Of a stretch of DNA of 64,000 bases, positions 23,926 through 32,459 are shown one piece after another. A model generated the notes under the pieces. It made no database searches. It saw only the letters and a program-made list of their open reading frames with translations, and was not told the DNA's origin. Numbering within the stretch: position 1 is the stretch's first letter; every line of letters begins with the position of its first letter. Origin of the DNA: CAJWKT01 sp964465375 (GTDB lineage Bacteria; Pseudomonadota; Gammaproteobacteria; Steroidobacterales; Rariloculaceae); assembly GCA_964465375.1 (NCBI GenBank), contig CAYXIJ010000001.1, positions 1-64,000 on the forward strand, written 5' to 3'. Position numbers and translations under genes: made by a program.

Positions 23926-24726
23926 CTAGCGCCCCATGAAGACCGGCTTAGTTTTCTTCATGAAAGCCCGGCGACCTTCAGCATAATCTTCGCTGGCTGC
24001 ACATCCTTGCACTAATCTCTCACACTGCTCTAAGTCTTGCTCTTCAGAATTTTTGAGCAATTCTTCAACAATGATTTTAGATGCGTGAACAGAAAGTGGT
24101 GCGTTAGTTGCAATGGTCGCCGCAACCTGAGTTACAAAGGGATCTAATTCAGATTTCTCTAGGACTCTATTTACAAGACCCATTTGTGCTGCCTCAGCTC
24201 CCGTAAAGCGGTTGCCCGTAAAAAGCATTTCCTTCGTGTAAGCTGGCCCCAACAAATTCAATACTAGTTCCACCATGTAGCGCCTGTACCCCAATCCCAA
24301 GCGTGCTGCCGGTATCGAAAAAACAGCGTCGTCAGAGCAAAACCTCAAGTCACAACTGGCGGCTAATGCAACCCCGCCCCCCATACAGTAGCCGTGAATC
24401 ATTGCTATAGTCGGTTTTTCTATCCCCTTTACTGCACGGTACATCTGGCTAGATTTCAGGTGATATTCAGCAGCTGCCTTGGCATCGTTCCGTCTTTCTT
24501 CAAATTCCGAGATGTCAGCCCCAGAAACGAATGCAGCATCCCCTGATCCAGTTAGGACAATAACTCTCACGCTGTCATCCTTTGAGAACTGTTCAATTAT
24601 TTTGGTTGCACGAGCAGCCATAGCCAAAGAAATGGCATTGCGCTTCTCTGGCTGATTCACTGTTAGCCAACCAATAGCACCATCCACATGAGCTAAAATC
24701 TTGTTAGATTCTGAATTAGTTTCCAT
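23926..24726 (-). CDS. Enoyl-CoA hydratase/isomerase (crotonase) family protein
   Basis: A 266-residue crotonase-fold protein: NQPEKRNAIS near the N-terminus, the oxyanion-hole strand FVSGADISEFEERR, and IAMIHGYCMGGGVALAASCDLRF with AARLGLGY. The position that usually carries one of the catalytic Glu residues in hydratases (GGVALA...CDLR) is not followed by an evident acid pair, so hydratase versus another crotonase activity is open. It is 33 bp downstream of the CoA-transferase gene, in the same operon; together they suggest catabolism of an organic acid through a CoA thioester. Confidence 0.88.
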   Translation of the reverse strand: METNSESNKILAHVDGAIGWLTVNQPEKRNAISLAMAARATKIIEQFSKDDSVRVIVLTGSGDAAFVSGADISEFEERRNDAKAAAEYHLKSSQMYRAVKGIEKPTIAMIHGYCMGGGVALAASCDLRFCSDDAVFSIPAARLGLGYRRYMVELVLNLLGPAYTKEMLFTGNRFTGAEAAQMGLVNRVLEKSELDPFVTQVAATIATNAPLSVHASKIIVEELLKNSEEQDLEQCERLVQGCAASEDYAEGRRAFMKKTKPVFMGR

Positions 24727-24759
24727 TTTTCTACCTACAATTACTTCTGTGCTCGCTTG

Positions 24760-25944
24760 CTACTCAATAGCACCCTCAGCGCGCAACTGTTCGATCTCCT
24801 CATCTGAATATCCAAGCCTAGTTAATATCAACTCCGTATGCTCACCACATTCAGGTGCTGAAATTTCCAACTTGCTAGGTGTTCGGCTAAGCCTTACTGG
24901 CTGCCCGACCAAACAAATATCTCCTAGTTTAGGTGATGGGACGGTCTGCGCGATACCAAGGTGTTGAACCTGCGCATCACTGAAAGTCTGATCAAGGGAA
25001 TAGATCGGTCCACAGGGTACACCATAACTATTAAAATGTTCTATCCATTCTGAACTTGGGCGTCTAACTGTGATCTCCTCAATAAGATCATTCAGATGGC
25101 TCCTGTTTTCTCTTCGTGCCTCTGGGGTAGAAAACTCTGGCTGTGCCTGCAAATCCTCTCGGTTAATGGCTTCGCAAAAACGTGCCCATAATGGGGGTGG
25201 AGGCGCTATATTAATAAAGCCATCAGAAGTCTTAAATCGTCCAGTAGGAGCACTAGTAGGATGATTGTTGCCTTCCTGCTTCGGCAATTCTCCAGCCATC
25301 AGATAACGGGAGGCCTGAAAATCCAACATAAAAATTTGGGATTCGAGCAAGGAAGTTTGTACCCACTGACCTTCCCCGCTCCTTTCACGCTCAATCAATG
25401 CAATGAGAGTACCCAAGGCTCCAAATAAGCCAGCCGAAAGATCAGCAATTGCGGTACCTACCCGCATCGGCCCTCGACCAGATTCTCCTGTCACCGACAT
25501 AAGCCCCCCCATACCCTGGGCAATCTGATCTACCCCTGGTCTGTCTCGATACGGACCATCCTGACCGAAACCAGAGATACTTGTATAAATCAATTTCGGA
25601 TTAATACGTTTTAGTGACTCGTAATCAATGCCCAGTCGATTTTTAACGTTTGGTCGATAATTTTCGACGAGGATATCAGCGCCTTCAACGAGTTTTTCCA
25701 ATACCCGAAGACCCCCTTTTTTCTTTAGATCGAGCCCAATGCTGCGTTTATTTCGGTGCAAATTTTGAAAATCAGGATCGTGACGGGTAGAAAAATCGGT
25801 TGCCCCCAAGCTTGCGGGTATTTCCACCTTTATAACTTCTGCACCCCAATCCGCAAATTGCCGGACGCAGGTTGGTCCTGCACGTACGCGGGTAAGATCG
25901 ATCACTACCAAGCCAGAAAGCGCTGGTGCTTGAGCATCTATCAT
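24760..25944 (-). CDS. CaiB/BaiF family CoA-transferase
   Basis: A 394-residue family III CoA-transferase. The N-terminus LSGLVVIDLTRVRAGPTC is typical, as is the Asp-containing GVDQIAQGMGGLMSVTG region that carries the catalytic Asp in this family. RNKRSIGLDLKKKGG and NGL-like GRFKTSDGFINIAPPPP follow the usual pattern. It moves CoA between an acyl-CoA donor and a carboxylate. It is upstream of the crotonase gene; the acid substrate cannot be read from the sequence. Confidence 0.9.
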   Translation of the reverse strand: MIDAQAPALSGLVVIDLTRVRAGPTCVRQFADWGAEVIKVEIPASLGATDFSTRHDPDFQNLHRNKRSIGLDLKKKGGLRVLEKLVEGADILVENYRPNVKNRLGIDYESLKRINPKLIYTSISGFGQDGPYRDRPGVDQIAQGMGGLMSVTGESGRGPMRVGTAIADLSAGLFGALGTLIALIERERSGEGQWVQTSLLESQIFMLDFQASRYLMAGELPKQEGNNHPTSAPTGRFKTSDGFINIAPPPPLWARFCEAINREDLQAQPEFSTPEARRENRSHLNDLIEEITVRRPSSEWIEHFNSYGVPCGPIYSLDQTFSDAQVQHLGIAQTVPSPKLGDICLVGQPVRLSRTPSKLEISAPECGEHTELILTRLGYSDEEIEQLRAEGAIE

Positions 25945-26068
25945 GGCAAATACCGCTTAAGAGTCACTCCCTGCCTTATGTTTAAACTCTTAACTTCGAG
26001 TCCTCTTGCCTACAAACCTAAAAGACTCAAACTAAGCTCTATACTTATTAATTTTCACTACCAAGGCT

Positions 26069-26764
26069 CTACCTACGAAAGTGGTAATCGTAGGGCGTTC
26101 CTGCGGAGCGAGCATTAATCCAAATCTCCAGCATCCCCTCCAAAACGTGAGAGGCCCGAATCGGGCCCACATCCAGTGGCTCAAGCCCCATGCCGGACAC
26201 CAACTCAGCCACAGCCTTTTTTGCATCAGTATTATTGCCAGCCAAAGGAATAGTGACTGGCCCACCAGGTTCGATCATTGTTCTATAGTTTAATGTGTTG
26301 AACGCTTTGACCACGTAGGCATCCGGTGCGATAGCCTGAATCAATTCACCATTGGATGTATCTACTGCATGATCGGCAAACCCGTCATCCGTATCCATGG
26401 AAATCCGGTTTGTGGGATCCAGAATAATTTTCTCGGAAAGGTCCCCGAGCCCTCGCACCACCTCTTCTGCAACACCCCCAGGCACTGCAACCACAACAAT
26501 ATCGGCGCCCATAACTGCCTCTGACTGGCTCGTGGCAGAAGCATTAGCCCCCGTGCGGTCAACCAACTCCTGCACCTCAGCGCGGCTAGGGTCCCTAGAG
26601 CCATACACGATGGTGTGACCCTGCTGTGCAAACTCAGGCCCCAGCGCTCCACCGACATTACCTGTGCCGATGATCGCTACCGTTGCTGCCAACACGCCAG
26701 GGTGCCAGGATGCCAGGCTGACTACTAATAAGTAAGCCGCCAAACCTCTACTCAAATATTTCAT
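26069..26764 (-). CDS. Exported NADPH-dependent F420 reductase-like Rossmann protein
   Basis: A 231-residue protein from the ATG at 26764, preceded by a near-perfect AGGAGGT. A convincing signal peptide (MKYLSRGLAAYLLVVSLASW...GVLA) runs straight into the dinucleotide-binding motif AIIGTGNVGGALG, with SRD and VVVAVPGG following. This is the fold of NADPH:F420 oxidoreductase and related NAD(P)-binding proteins. Soluble NAD(P) enzymes are usually cytoplasmic, so export before the Rossmann fold is odd. The C-terminus GPIRASHVLEGMLEIWINARS matches the family. No F420-related gene is in the window; the cofactor partner is unknown. Confidence 0.75.
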   Translation of the reverse strand: MKYLSRGLAAYLLVVSLASWHPGVLAATVAIIGTGNVGGALGPEFAQQGHTIVYGSRDPSRAEVQELVDRTGANASATSQSEAVMGADIVVVAVPGGVAEEVVRGLGDLSEKIILDPTNRISMDTDDGFADHAVDTSNGELIQAIAPDAYVVKAFNTLNYRTMIEPGGPVTIPLAGNNTDAKKAVAELVSGMGLEPLDVGPIRASHVLEGMLEIWINARSAGTPYDYHFRR

Positions 26765-26806
26765 ACCCTTACCTCCTCGCAAACCATTCTTCTTGCAATA
26801 AAGTAG

Positions 26807-27085
26807 CTACTCTGGCTCTTCTTCCCGATCTTCAAAAAATTCTGGTGGAGACTCCAAGCATGGGCCCCTCATTTGGATGATCTCTTTCTCATCAAGCTCT
26901 GGCGGGATCTCAAGAGACCCAGTCTCATTAGGCAACGTGAGATCGCTAGGAACCTGTACAGGTGCAATTTCTCTGCTATTAGCATAAACCTCTGGGTCTT
27001 CACACTTAAGTCCACCCAAGCCCAACCTCCCGCAACCAACCGCAACACCGGCAAAACCCAATAAAAATAAGACGCAACGACTCAC
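26807..27085 (-). CDS. Small lipoprotein resembling only the N-terminal segment of BamC
   Basis: A 92-residue protein with lipobox GVAVGC (Cys18) and then a low-complexity, Pro- and Glu-rich chain: YANSREIAPVQVPSDLTLP. This resembles the conserved N-terminal lasso of BamC (xA...PL.VP.DL..P), which binds BamD in the outer membrane BAM complex. No helix-grip domains follow; the protein stops with an acidic tail EDREEEPE. It lies 10 bp downstream of dapA, exactly where bamC (nlpB) sits in many gammaproteobacteria. Calling it a minimal BamC is inference from motif plus position. Confidence 0.6.
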   Translation of the reverse strand: MSRCVLFLLGFAGVAVGCGRLGLGGLKCEDPEVYANSREIAPVQVPSDLTLPNETGSLEIPPELDEKEIIQMRGPCLESPPEFFEDREEEPE

Positions 27086-27095
27086 ATCTAAATCC

Positions 27096-27971
27096 TCACC
27101 ACGTAATCCCAGCTTTTTTCATGGCAGCGAGCATCGCCTCATGGTAGGTACTTACCAACGTTGTCAGAGGCAAACGAATTCCATTGCTAATTAATCCCAT
27201 TTGGCTTAAAGCCCATTTTACCGGGATGGGATTGCTCTCAACAAAAAGAACCTGATGCAATTCCTGCAGTAAGCCATCAATCTTCATAGCGCCTTCGCGA
27301 TCACCAGAGCACGCGAAGTTACAAAGTCGCTGCATCTGAGATGCAGCGACGTTAGCGGTGACTGAAATAACTCCGTCGCCTCCACTCAGAATAAACTCAC
27401 AACTAGTGCCATCATCTCCACTCAGTAAACAAAAATCTGCATGACAGCCTTCACGCAGCGGTTGAACTCGTGCCAATTCACCGGTGGCCTCTTTAACTCC
27501 GATAATATTTCCATGTTCGGATAACCGAATCACCGTTTCGGGCTTTAAGTCTACCCCCGTCCGAGAAGGCACATTATAAAGCGTTACTGGCTTATTAACT
27601 CCTTCTGCGATTGTTGAAAAATGCCGATACATACCTTCTTGCGTCGGTTTATTGTAGTAAGGCGTGACAACCAAAAACCCTGATATCGGAAGATCATCTA
27701 CTGTTCGGGAAAGGTCTAAGGTCTGGGCAGTAGAATTAGACCCTGTGCCAGCAATCACGGGTAAATCTTTGCTTAGCTCGCAAGCGCGCTCGATGAGGGC
27801 AATGTGTTCGCTTCGAGTTAAGGTAGCAGACTCGCCAGTAGTTCCAGCAATTACCAGGCCTTTTGTACCAGAATTACGGTGAAAACTAATCAGTTGCGCA
27901 AGGCCATCGTAATCAATGTCGCCATTTGAATGCATTGGTGTGACCAAGGCTACAATACTGCCCGAGAACAT
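27096..27971 (-). CDS. dapA: 4-hydroxy-tetrahydrodipicolinate synthase
   Basis: A 291-residue TIM-barrel lyase that condenses pyruvate with aspartate semialdehyde in lysine and peptidoglycan precursor synthesis. GTTGESATL, VTPYYNKPTQEGMYRHF and VTLYNVPSRTGVDL are characteristic, and the Schiff-base Lys lies in IIGVKEATGEL. Length equals the usual 290-295. It is divergent from gcvR, with a BamC-like gene downstream, the conserved gammaproteobacterial order. Confidence 0.95.
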   Translation of the reverse strand: MFSGSIVALVTPMHSNGDIDYDGLAQLISFHRNSGTKGLVIAGTTGESATLTRSEHIALIERACELSKDLPVIAGTGSNSTAQTLDLSRTVDDLPISGFLVVTPYYNKPTQEGMYRHFSTIAEGVNKPVTLYNVPSRTGVDLKPETVIRLSEHGNIIGVKEATGELARVQPLREGCHADFCLLSGDDGTSCEFILSGGDGVISVTANVAASQMQRLCNFACSGDREGAMKIDGLLQELHQVLFVESNPIPVKWALSQMGLISNGIRLPLTTLVSTYHEAMLAAMKKAGITW

Positions 27972-28099
27972 CCGTTACTCCAAATAAATAAATTGCCGAA
28001 GACGATGGTACTGGGCCCCTTAATGTCGCGCAATACGCGCATTGCATGATCTTGAAAGGTACACTGGACATCCATCCCAACCGAGGAAGTGTGATCACA

Positions 28100-28630
28100 A
28101 TGGAACAGCTCGTAGTTATCTCCGCGGTCGGAGATGATCGCACCCGTGTGGTACATGATCTTACCCAATTTGTTTTAGATTGCGGTGGAAATATCAAGGA
28201 AAGCCGCATGACAACACTTGGCTCAGAATTTGCCGGCCTTCTGCTGGTTTGTGGAAATTGGCACACTATCACTCGGCTCGAACAGGATATAGGGGATTTT
28301 TCTAAAAAAAATGAATTAAATATCCAAATTAAACGAACCAAACAAAAAGATTTTGGCAAAGAATTGCTACCCTATGCCATTGATGTCGTGTGCCTTGATC
28401 AGCCCGGTATTGTCAACAATATTTCTGGTTTCTTTGTGAAGCGAAATATAGGGATCAATGAGGTCACAACACGGAGCTATTCGGCGGCTCAATCCGGGGC
28501 ATTGATGTTCACTCTACAAATGCTAATAAATATACCTGCCGGCATCCATATTTCGGGGCTCAGGGAAGAATTTGTAGAATTCTGTGACCAATTTAACCTT
28601 GACGCAATCATGGAGCCCGTGAAAAGCTAG
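28100..28630 (+). CDS. gcvR: Glycine cleavage system transcriptional repressor-like ACT protein
   Basis: About 176 residues from the ATG at 28100 (MEQLVVISAVGDDRTRVVHDL); the frame is open to 28046 but the leader is unlike the family. It has two ACT domains (residues about 4-75 and 90-165), as in GcvR, which binds glycine and restrains GcvA. There is no DNA-binding domain. Placement divergent from dapA and directly before bcp matches E. coli gene order and supports the name. A GAGGAAG lies upstream. Confidence 0.85.
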   Translation: MEQLVVISAVGDDRTRVVHDLTQFVLDCGGNIKESRMTTLGSEFAGLLLVCGNWHTITRLEQDIGDFSKKNELNIQIKRTKQKDFGKELLPYAIDVVCLDQPGIVNNISGFFVKRNIGINEVTTRSYSAAQSGALMFTLQMLINIPAGIHISGLREEFVEFCDQFNLDAIMEPVKS

Positions 28631-28684
28631 GTCCCTGCGCAACATACAAAACCTCTCCTCTAGCTTACCGAAAATGGGAATACT

Positions 28685-29170
28685 ATGACGCAAATAGCCC
28701 TTGGCAAAAAAATTCCTGCCTTTACCTGCTACGCAACCCGTGAAAAAAAAATCTCGACAAAGATGCTAAAGGGAGGCCCCTTTATCCTCTATTTCTACCC
28801 AAGGGACAATACACCTGGCTGCACACAAGAAGGGATTGATTTTCGTGACAACCACACGCAATTTAAGAGCTGCAAGGCAACTGTCTTGGGTGCCTCAAGA
28901 GACAGCTTGCAGTCCCATGAGAAATTCAGAGCTAAACACAAACTCCCCTTTGATCTAATCTCTGATCCAAACGAAAAACTCTGCAAACTCTTTGATGTTA
29001 TTAAAGAAAAAAATATGTATGGAAGAAAAGTACTAGGAATTGAACGAAGCACTTTTCTAGTCGATTCCGAGGGTATCCTTCGCTATGAATGGCGTAAAAT
29101 AAAAGTTAGGGGCCATGCGAAAGAGGTGCTTCATGCACTCAAAGATTTGTATACAGCGCCCGGGAAATAA
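28685..29170 (+). CDS. bcp: Thioredoxin-dependent peroxiredoxin, Bcp/PrxQ type
   Basis: A 161-residue peroxiredoxin. LYFYPRDNTPGCTQEGIDFRD carries the peroxidatic Cys in PGCT. The Cys five residues later, which is the resolving residue in E. coli Bcp, is replaced by Gly-Ile-Asp here; other cysteines are present (FKSCK, KLCKLF). It could therefore use a different resolving Cys or act as a 1-Cys enzyme. Follows gcvR by 54 bp, as in other gammaproteobacteria. A second paralogue with the usual Cys is at 51678. Confidence 0.92.
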   Translation: MTQIALGKKIPAFTCYATREKKISTKMLKGGPFILYFYPRDNTPGCTQEGIDFRDNHTQFKSCKATVLGASRDSLQSHEKFRAKHKLPFDLISDPNEKLCKLFDVIKEKNMYGRKVLGIERSTFLVDSEGILRYEWRKIKVRGHAKEVLHALKDLYTAPGK

Positions 29171-29205
29171 CAGTATACTTTACCTGAGGTTATATAATTA
29201 AAATT

Positions 29206-30633
29206 TTGAATATTAAAAGATTTTACCTTTTTTTACTCATCGGAGTAGCACTATCAGGTTGGGCTGATACCCCCCTGCCTGACTTTGGCAATCCGGCGGA
29301 TTCGGTGCTTACACGCAGCCAAGAGGCGCAACTCGGCCGGCAAGTAGTCCGCCAACTTCGTAATGCTGGCGCTATGACGGAAGACCCCCAACTGCATGAA
29401 TATGTTCAGACACTTGGAGCTACTCTGGCGGCGCATGCTCACAACGGCGAATTCCAATTTGAATTTTTTATTGTAAACGATGATGCTATAAATGCTTTTG
29501 CGCTGCCTGGGGGCTATATCGGCGTTAACGTCGGGTTAATCCAAGCTAGTGAAACCGAAAGCGAACTGGCAGGCGTCCTTGCTCACGAGATCGCCCATGT
29601 AACCCAACGCCATATTGCGCGCTCAGTGTATGATAATCAGCGATCTAGCATCCTTTCAATAGCAGCTATGCTGGCTGCGGTTTTGCTAGGTGCAGCTTCC
29701 GATGCGGGCGGGGATGCAATGCAAGGAATTTTGACCGCGTCCCAAGCAGCTACTGTTCAGCGTCAGATTGATTTTACACGGTCCAATGAATTTGAAGCAG
29801 ACCGCATTGGCATGGATACGCTTTATTCTGCAGGATTTAACCCCCTAGGAATGGCAAGTTTTTTTGAGAAACTTTCCCGCCGTTACGGTCTAGCGAGACA
29901 GAAAGTTCCTCAGTTTCTACAAACGCACCCGGTCACTAGTGAGCGCATTGCCGGCTCACGCAATCGCGCACGACAGCTACCAACCGTCGATGCCCATAAT
30001 ACTCTGGGCTACGAACTAGCGAAGACTAGACTCACCGCCCTGGGCGCTCCAAGTGCCGAAGAAGCTTACACGTTATTTCAAACTCGATTAGAAAACAATG
30101 ATGTATCCACTAATCGCTATGGAATGGCACTTAGCCTTGCCCGCTGGGGAAGAAATGATCATGCCGAAGAAATTTTTAAGGCACTGTCTGAGGAAGAGCC
30201 TGGTGTCATAGCATACCGAATCGGCCTTGGTGAATCTCTAATGGCTAGTGGCTCGGTAAGCGTAGCTCTCGCTGGATACGCTGATGCCATAAATTTGTTC
30301 CCAAGAAATGTACCTCTGACTATTAGTTACGCTAAGGCTCTTATTTCAGCTAACGAACCCTCTCGGGCGCATAAACTTCTACTCGATTTGCTTAACAACG
30401 TGCCACCAACCCCAGAACAAATACGCCTTATTGCTCGTGCTGCTAATGCGGAGGGTGACATAGGTAATGCGCAACACTATATGTCCGAGTATTACATCAT
30501 GGTTGGTAATCTACCGCTCGCAATTAACCAATTGCGAATGGCAATTGAGTCACCAGGGGTTAATCCAGTAGATCTGGCACGCTACCAGGCTCGACTTGAT
30601 GAGCTTATTGAAGCAATGCCTAAGGACAAGTAA
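29206..30633 (+). CDS. bepA: BepA-like M48 metalloprotease with TPR region (TTG start)
   Basis: A 475-residue exported zinc protease with signal peptide MNIKRFYLFLLIGVALSGWA. The M48 domain carries GVLAHEIAHVTQRH (HEXXH) and the third-ligand region NEFEADRIGMDTL. The C-terminal half (from about 270) consists of helical TPR-like repeats. BepA (YfgC) assists or degrades LptD and BAM-complex substrates at the outer membrane. The start codon is TTG at 29206. Location next to bcp is conserved. Confidence 0.92.
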   Translation: MNIKRFYLFLLIGVALSGWADTPLPDFGNPADSVLTRSQEAQLGRQVVRQLRNAGAMTEDPQLHEYVQTLGATLAAHAHNGEFQFEFFIVNDDAINAFALPGGYIGVNVGLIQASETESELAGVLAHEIAHVTQRHIARSVYDNQRSSILSIAAMLAAVLLGAASDAGGDAMQGILTASQAATVQRQIDFTRSNEFEADRIGMDTLYSAGFNPLGMASFFEKLSRRYGLARQKVPQFLQTHPVTSERIAGSRNRARQLPTVDAHNTLGYELAKTRLTALGAPSAEEAYTLFQTRLENNDVSTNRYGMALSLARWGRNDHAEEIFKALSEEEPGVIAYRIGLGESLMASGSVSVALAGYADAINLFPRNVPLTISYAKALISANEPSRAHKLLLDLLNNVPPTPEQIRLIARAANAEGDIGNAQHYMSEYYIMVGNLPLAINQLRMAIESPGVNPVDLARYQARLDELIEAMPKDK

Positions 30634-30672
30634 CACAAAAAACCACCATAAAGTAAGGGTCCCAGAGAATCT

Positions 30673-30691
30673 CACGCGAACTTATCGCGTG
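30673..30691. terminator. Hairpin between convergent bepA and aldolase genes
   Basis: CACGCGA, loop ACTTA, TCGCGTG: a perfect 7-bp stem in the gap between convergent genes. The flanks are not T-rich on either strand, so it may be a factor-dependent or processing element rather than a classical intrinsic terminator. Confidence 0.35.
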
Positions 30692-30736
30692 CTTTCGCCG
30701 CATCTTCTTGGGCTAAGAGTTATATTTCTGGTATTG

Positions 30737-31759
30737 CTACGTTGTAGTAAGTTCCATGCTCGAATCATAGCTACCCGTTCGTGCCAGTCCATTTAGCTTT
30801 GCACGTAAGCCGAAGGCTGCTTGACCAAGCTCGTAATTCTCTTTCTGGCCAGCCCAACTCTGTAATGCAGATGCTTGTAGCGCTCTTCCGTAGGAGAACG
30901 ATAACTCCCATGGGTGGGATCCTAGTTTGTTCATAGCATCAAGATGAGTCGTGGCATCCACGTCACTCTGCCCACCCGAGAGGAAAGCTATACCAGGAAC
31001 TTCTTCCGGTACATTAGCTGTCAAACAACGCACTGTAGCTTCAGCAATTTCTTCTGCGCCGGCTTGAACCGGACATTTCTTTCCTGAGATAACCATATTT
31101 GGCTTCAAAAGCATACCTTCAAAATTTATCCTGTGTAGCTTTAGCTGATCAAATGTGACTGAAAGAACAGTGTTCGTGACCTCCTCGCAAAGCGCGATGT
31201 CATGAGCTCCATCCATAAGAACCTCTGGCTCCACAATTGGCACAAGCCCGGCTTCCTGGCATAGGGCAGCATAACGTGCCAATGCATGGGCATTAGCCAA
31301 AATACAAAAATCTGTAGGAGCTCCATCTCCAATATCGATGACCGCCCGCCACTTAGCAAAACTTGCTCCCAAATCTCGGTACTCAACGAGTCTATCGTTA
31401 AGCCCGTCCAGCCCCTCGGTCACCTTCTCTCCCGTGAAATTAGGTAAGGCCTTGGCTCCTTTGTCCACTTTTATGCCTGGGATTATTCCCTGGTTTTTCA
31501 GATAATCAGGAAAAGGGGTACCATCTTGGGTGCTCTGCCTTAATGTCTCATCGAACAAAATTACACCACTAATGTGTCGACATGCATCAGGCGTCGTAAA
31601 CAACATTTCCCGATAACTACGGCGACTGCTTTCTGTTGATTCAGTAGAAATAGAATCAAACCTTTTTTTGATTGTGGGAGAGCTTTCATCCGCAGCCAAA
31701 ATTCCCTTCCCAGGCGCTACTAGGGCTTGGGCCACTACGTTCAAGTCGGTAACACTCAT
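30737..31759 (-). CDS. Class I fructose-bisphosphate aldolase
   Basis: A 340-residue Schiff-base aldolase. GKGILAADESSPTIKKRF, IPGIKVDKGA, FAKWRAVIDIGD, IVEPEVLMDGAHD and the active-site Lys in HRINFEGMLLKPNMV with FLSGGQSD are all characteristic of the animal-type class I enzyme. It cleaves fructose-1,6-bisphosphate to triose phosphates without metal. Transcribed alone, divergent from the SUF regulator. Confidence 0.95.
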   Translation of the reverse strand: MSVTDLNVVAQALVAPGKGILAADESSPTIKKRFDSISTESTESSRRSYREMLFTTPDACRHISGVILFDETLRQSTQDGTPFPDYLKNQGIIPGIKVDKGAKALPNFTGEKVTEGLDGLNDRLVEYRDLGASFAKWRAVIDIGDGAPTDFCILANAHALARYAALCQEAGLVPIVEPEVLMDGAHDIALCEEVTNTVLSVTFDQLKLHRINFEGMLLKPNMVISGKKCPVQAGAEEIAEATVRCLTANVPEEVPGIAFLSGGQSDVDATTHLDAMNKLGSHPWELSFSYGRALQASALQSWAGQKENYELGQAAFGLRAKLNGLARTGSYDSSMELTTT

Positions 31760-31943
31760 TTAGAAAATCCTTTTAGAAATTGTAGTTAAACACTAGGCAG
31801 TAAGAACCTTTTCTACGTGTAGGATAGCAAAGATTTCAGTCTACCTACGCTCCATGCTAACCAATTCTCAGCCCAACCTAACTCTTGTGGCTACAGCCAA
31901 GGAATGGTGCGGCATCCAACTCTTTCCACCTGTCTTAAATAGA

Positions 31944-31962
31944 ACCAAAATGGTACTATATA
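31944..31962 (+). promoter_or_regulatory. Candidate SUF promoter/operator upstream of the Rrf2 regulator
   Basis: ACCAAAATGGT forms a short inverted repeat (ACCA/TGGT) immediately before a TATA-rich -10-like element, about 35 bases upstream of the regulator start. It could be an operator for the Rrf2 protein, but the repeat is short and I see no match to the IscR consensus. Low confidence. Confidence 0.25.
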
Positions 31963-31992
31963 AGAACCTTGAGGCCTAGGGTACAAAAAATT

Positions 31993-32454
31993 ATGTTAAA
32001 AATTAGTAAATTAACTGACTATGGGACGCTAGTTCTGGCTCAGCTAGCCAAAGAGTCAAAATTGTCTAGTGCCCACAAAGTAGCCAGAGCCACACACCTA
32101 GGTCAGCCTACAGTAAGCAAAATCCTCAAAGCACTCACTCACGCAGGCCTAGTGGTATCAGAACGCGGGGCCCAGGGTGGTTATGCACTGGCTAGGCCGG
32201 CTGTTGAGATTAGTGCGGCCGAAATAATCGATGCCCTAGAGGGCCCTGTTGCCATTACAGAGTGTAGTTTAACGAAAGGACACTGTGATCTGCAGTCAAA
32301 CTGCCAGGTGGCTACCGCTTGGCAGAAAATAAATTTTAGCATACGTCGAGCACTTAACGAGGTGAGTCTAGTAGACCTACAAACCCCAGTTGAATTGCTG
32401 CTCGCCCCTAACTTAAAGGCATATCTAGCCAGTCCGACCAATTCAAAAAGATAG
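31993..32454 (+). CDS. Rrf2-family SUF Fe-S cluster assembly regulator
   Basis: About 153 residues from ATG 31993; MLKISKLTDYGTLVLAQLA is the standard N-terminus of this regulator. The winged helix is followed by the cluster-binding loop CSLTKGHCDLQSNCQVATAW, with the three Cys spacing of Fe-S-sensing Rrf2 proteins. It likely senses cluster status and controls the suf genes directly downstream (5 bp to sufB). Confidence 0.92.
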   Translation: MLKISKLTDYGTLVLAQLAKESKLSSAHKVARATHLGQPTVSKILKALTHAGLVVSERGAQGGYALARPAVEISAAEIIDALEGPVAITECSLTKGHCDLQSNCQVATAWQKINFSIRRALNEVSLVDLQTPVELLLAPNLKAYLASPTNSKR

Positions 32455-32459
32455 TAATA

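Noticed and set aside
26081..26293. Open frames opposite the F420-reductase-like gene
   Set aside because: They are shadows of a gene with a strong ribosome-binding site, and show no domain or start signal of their own.
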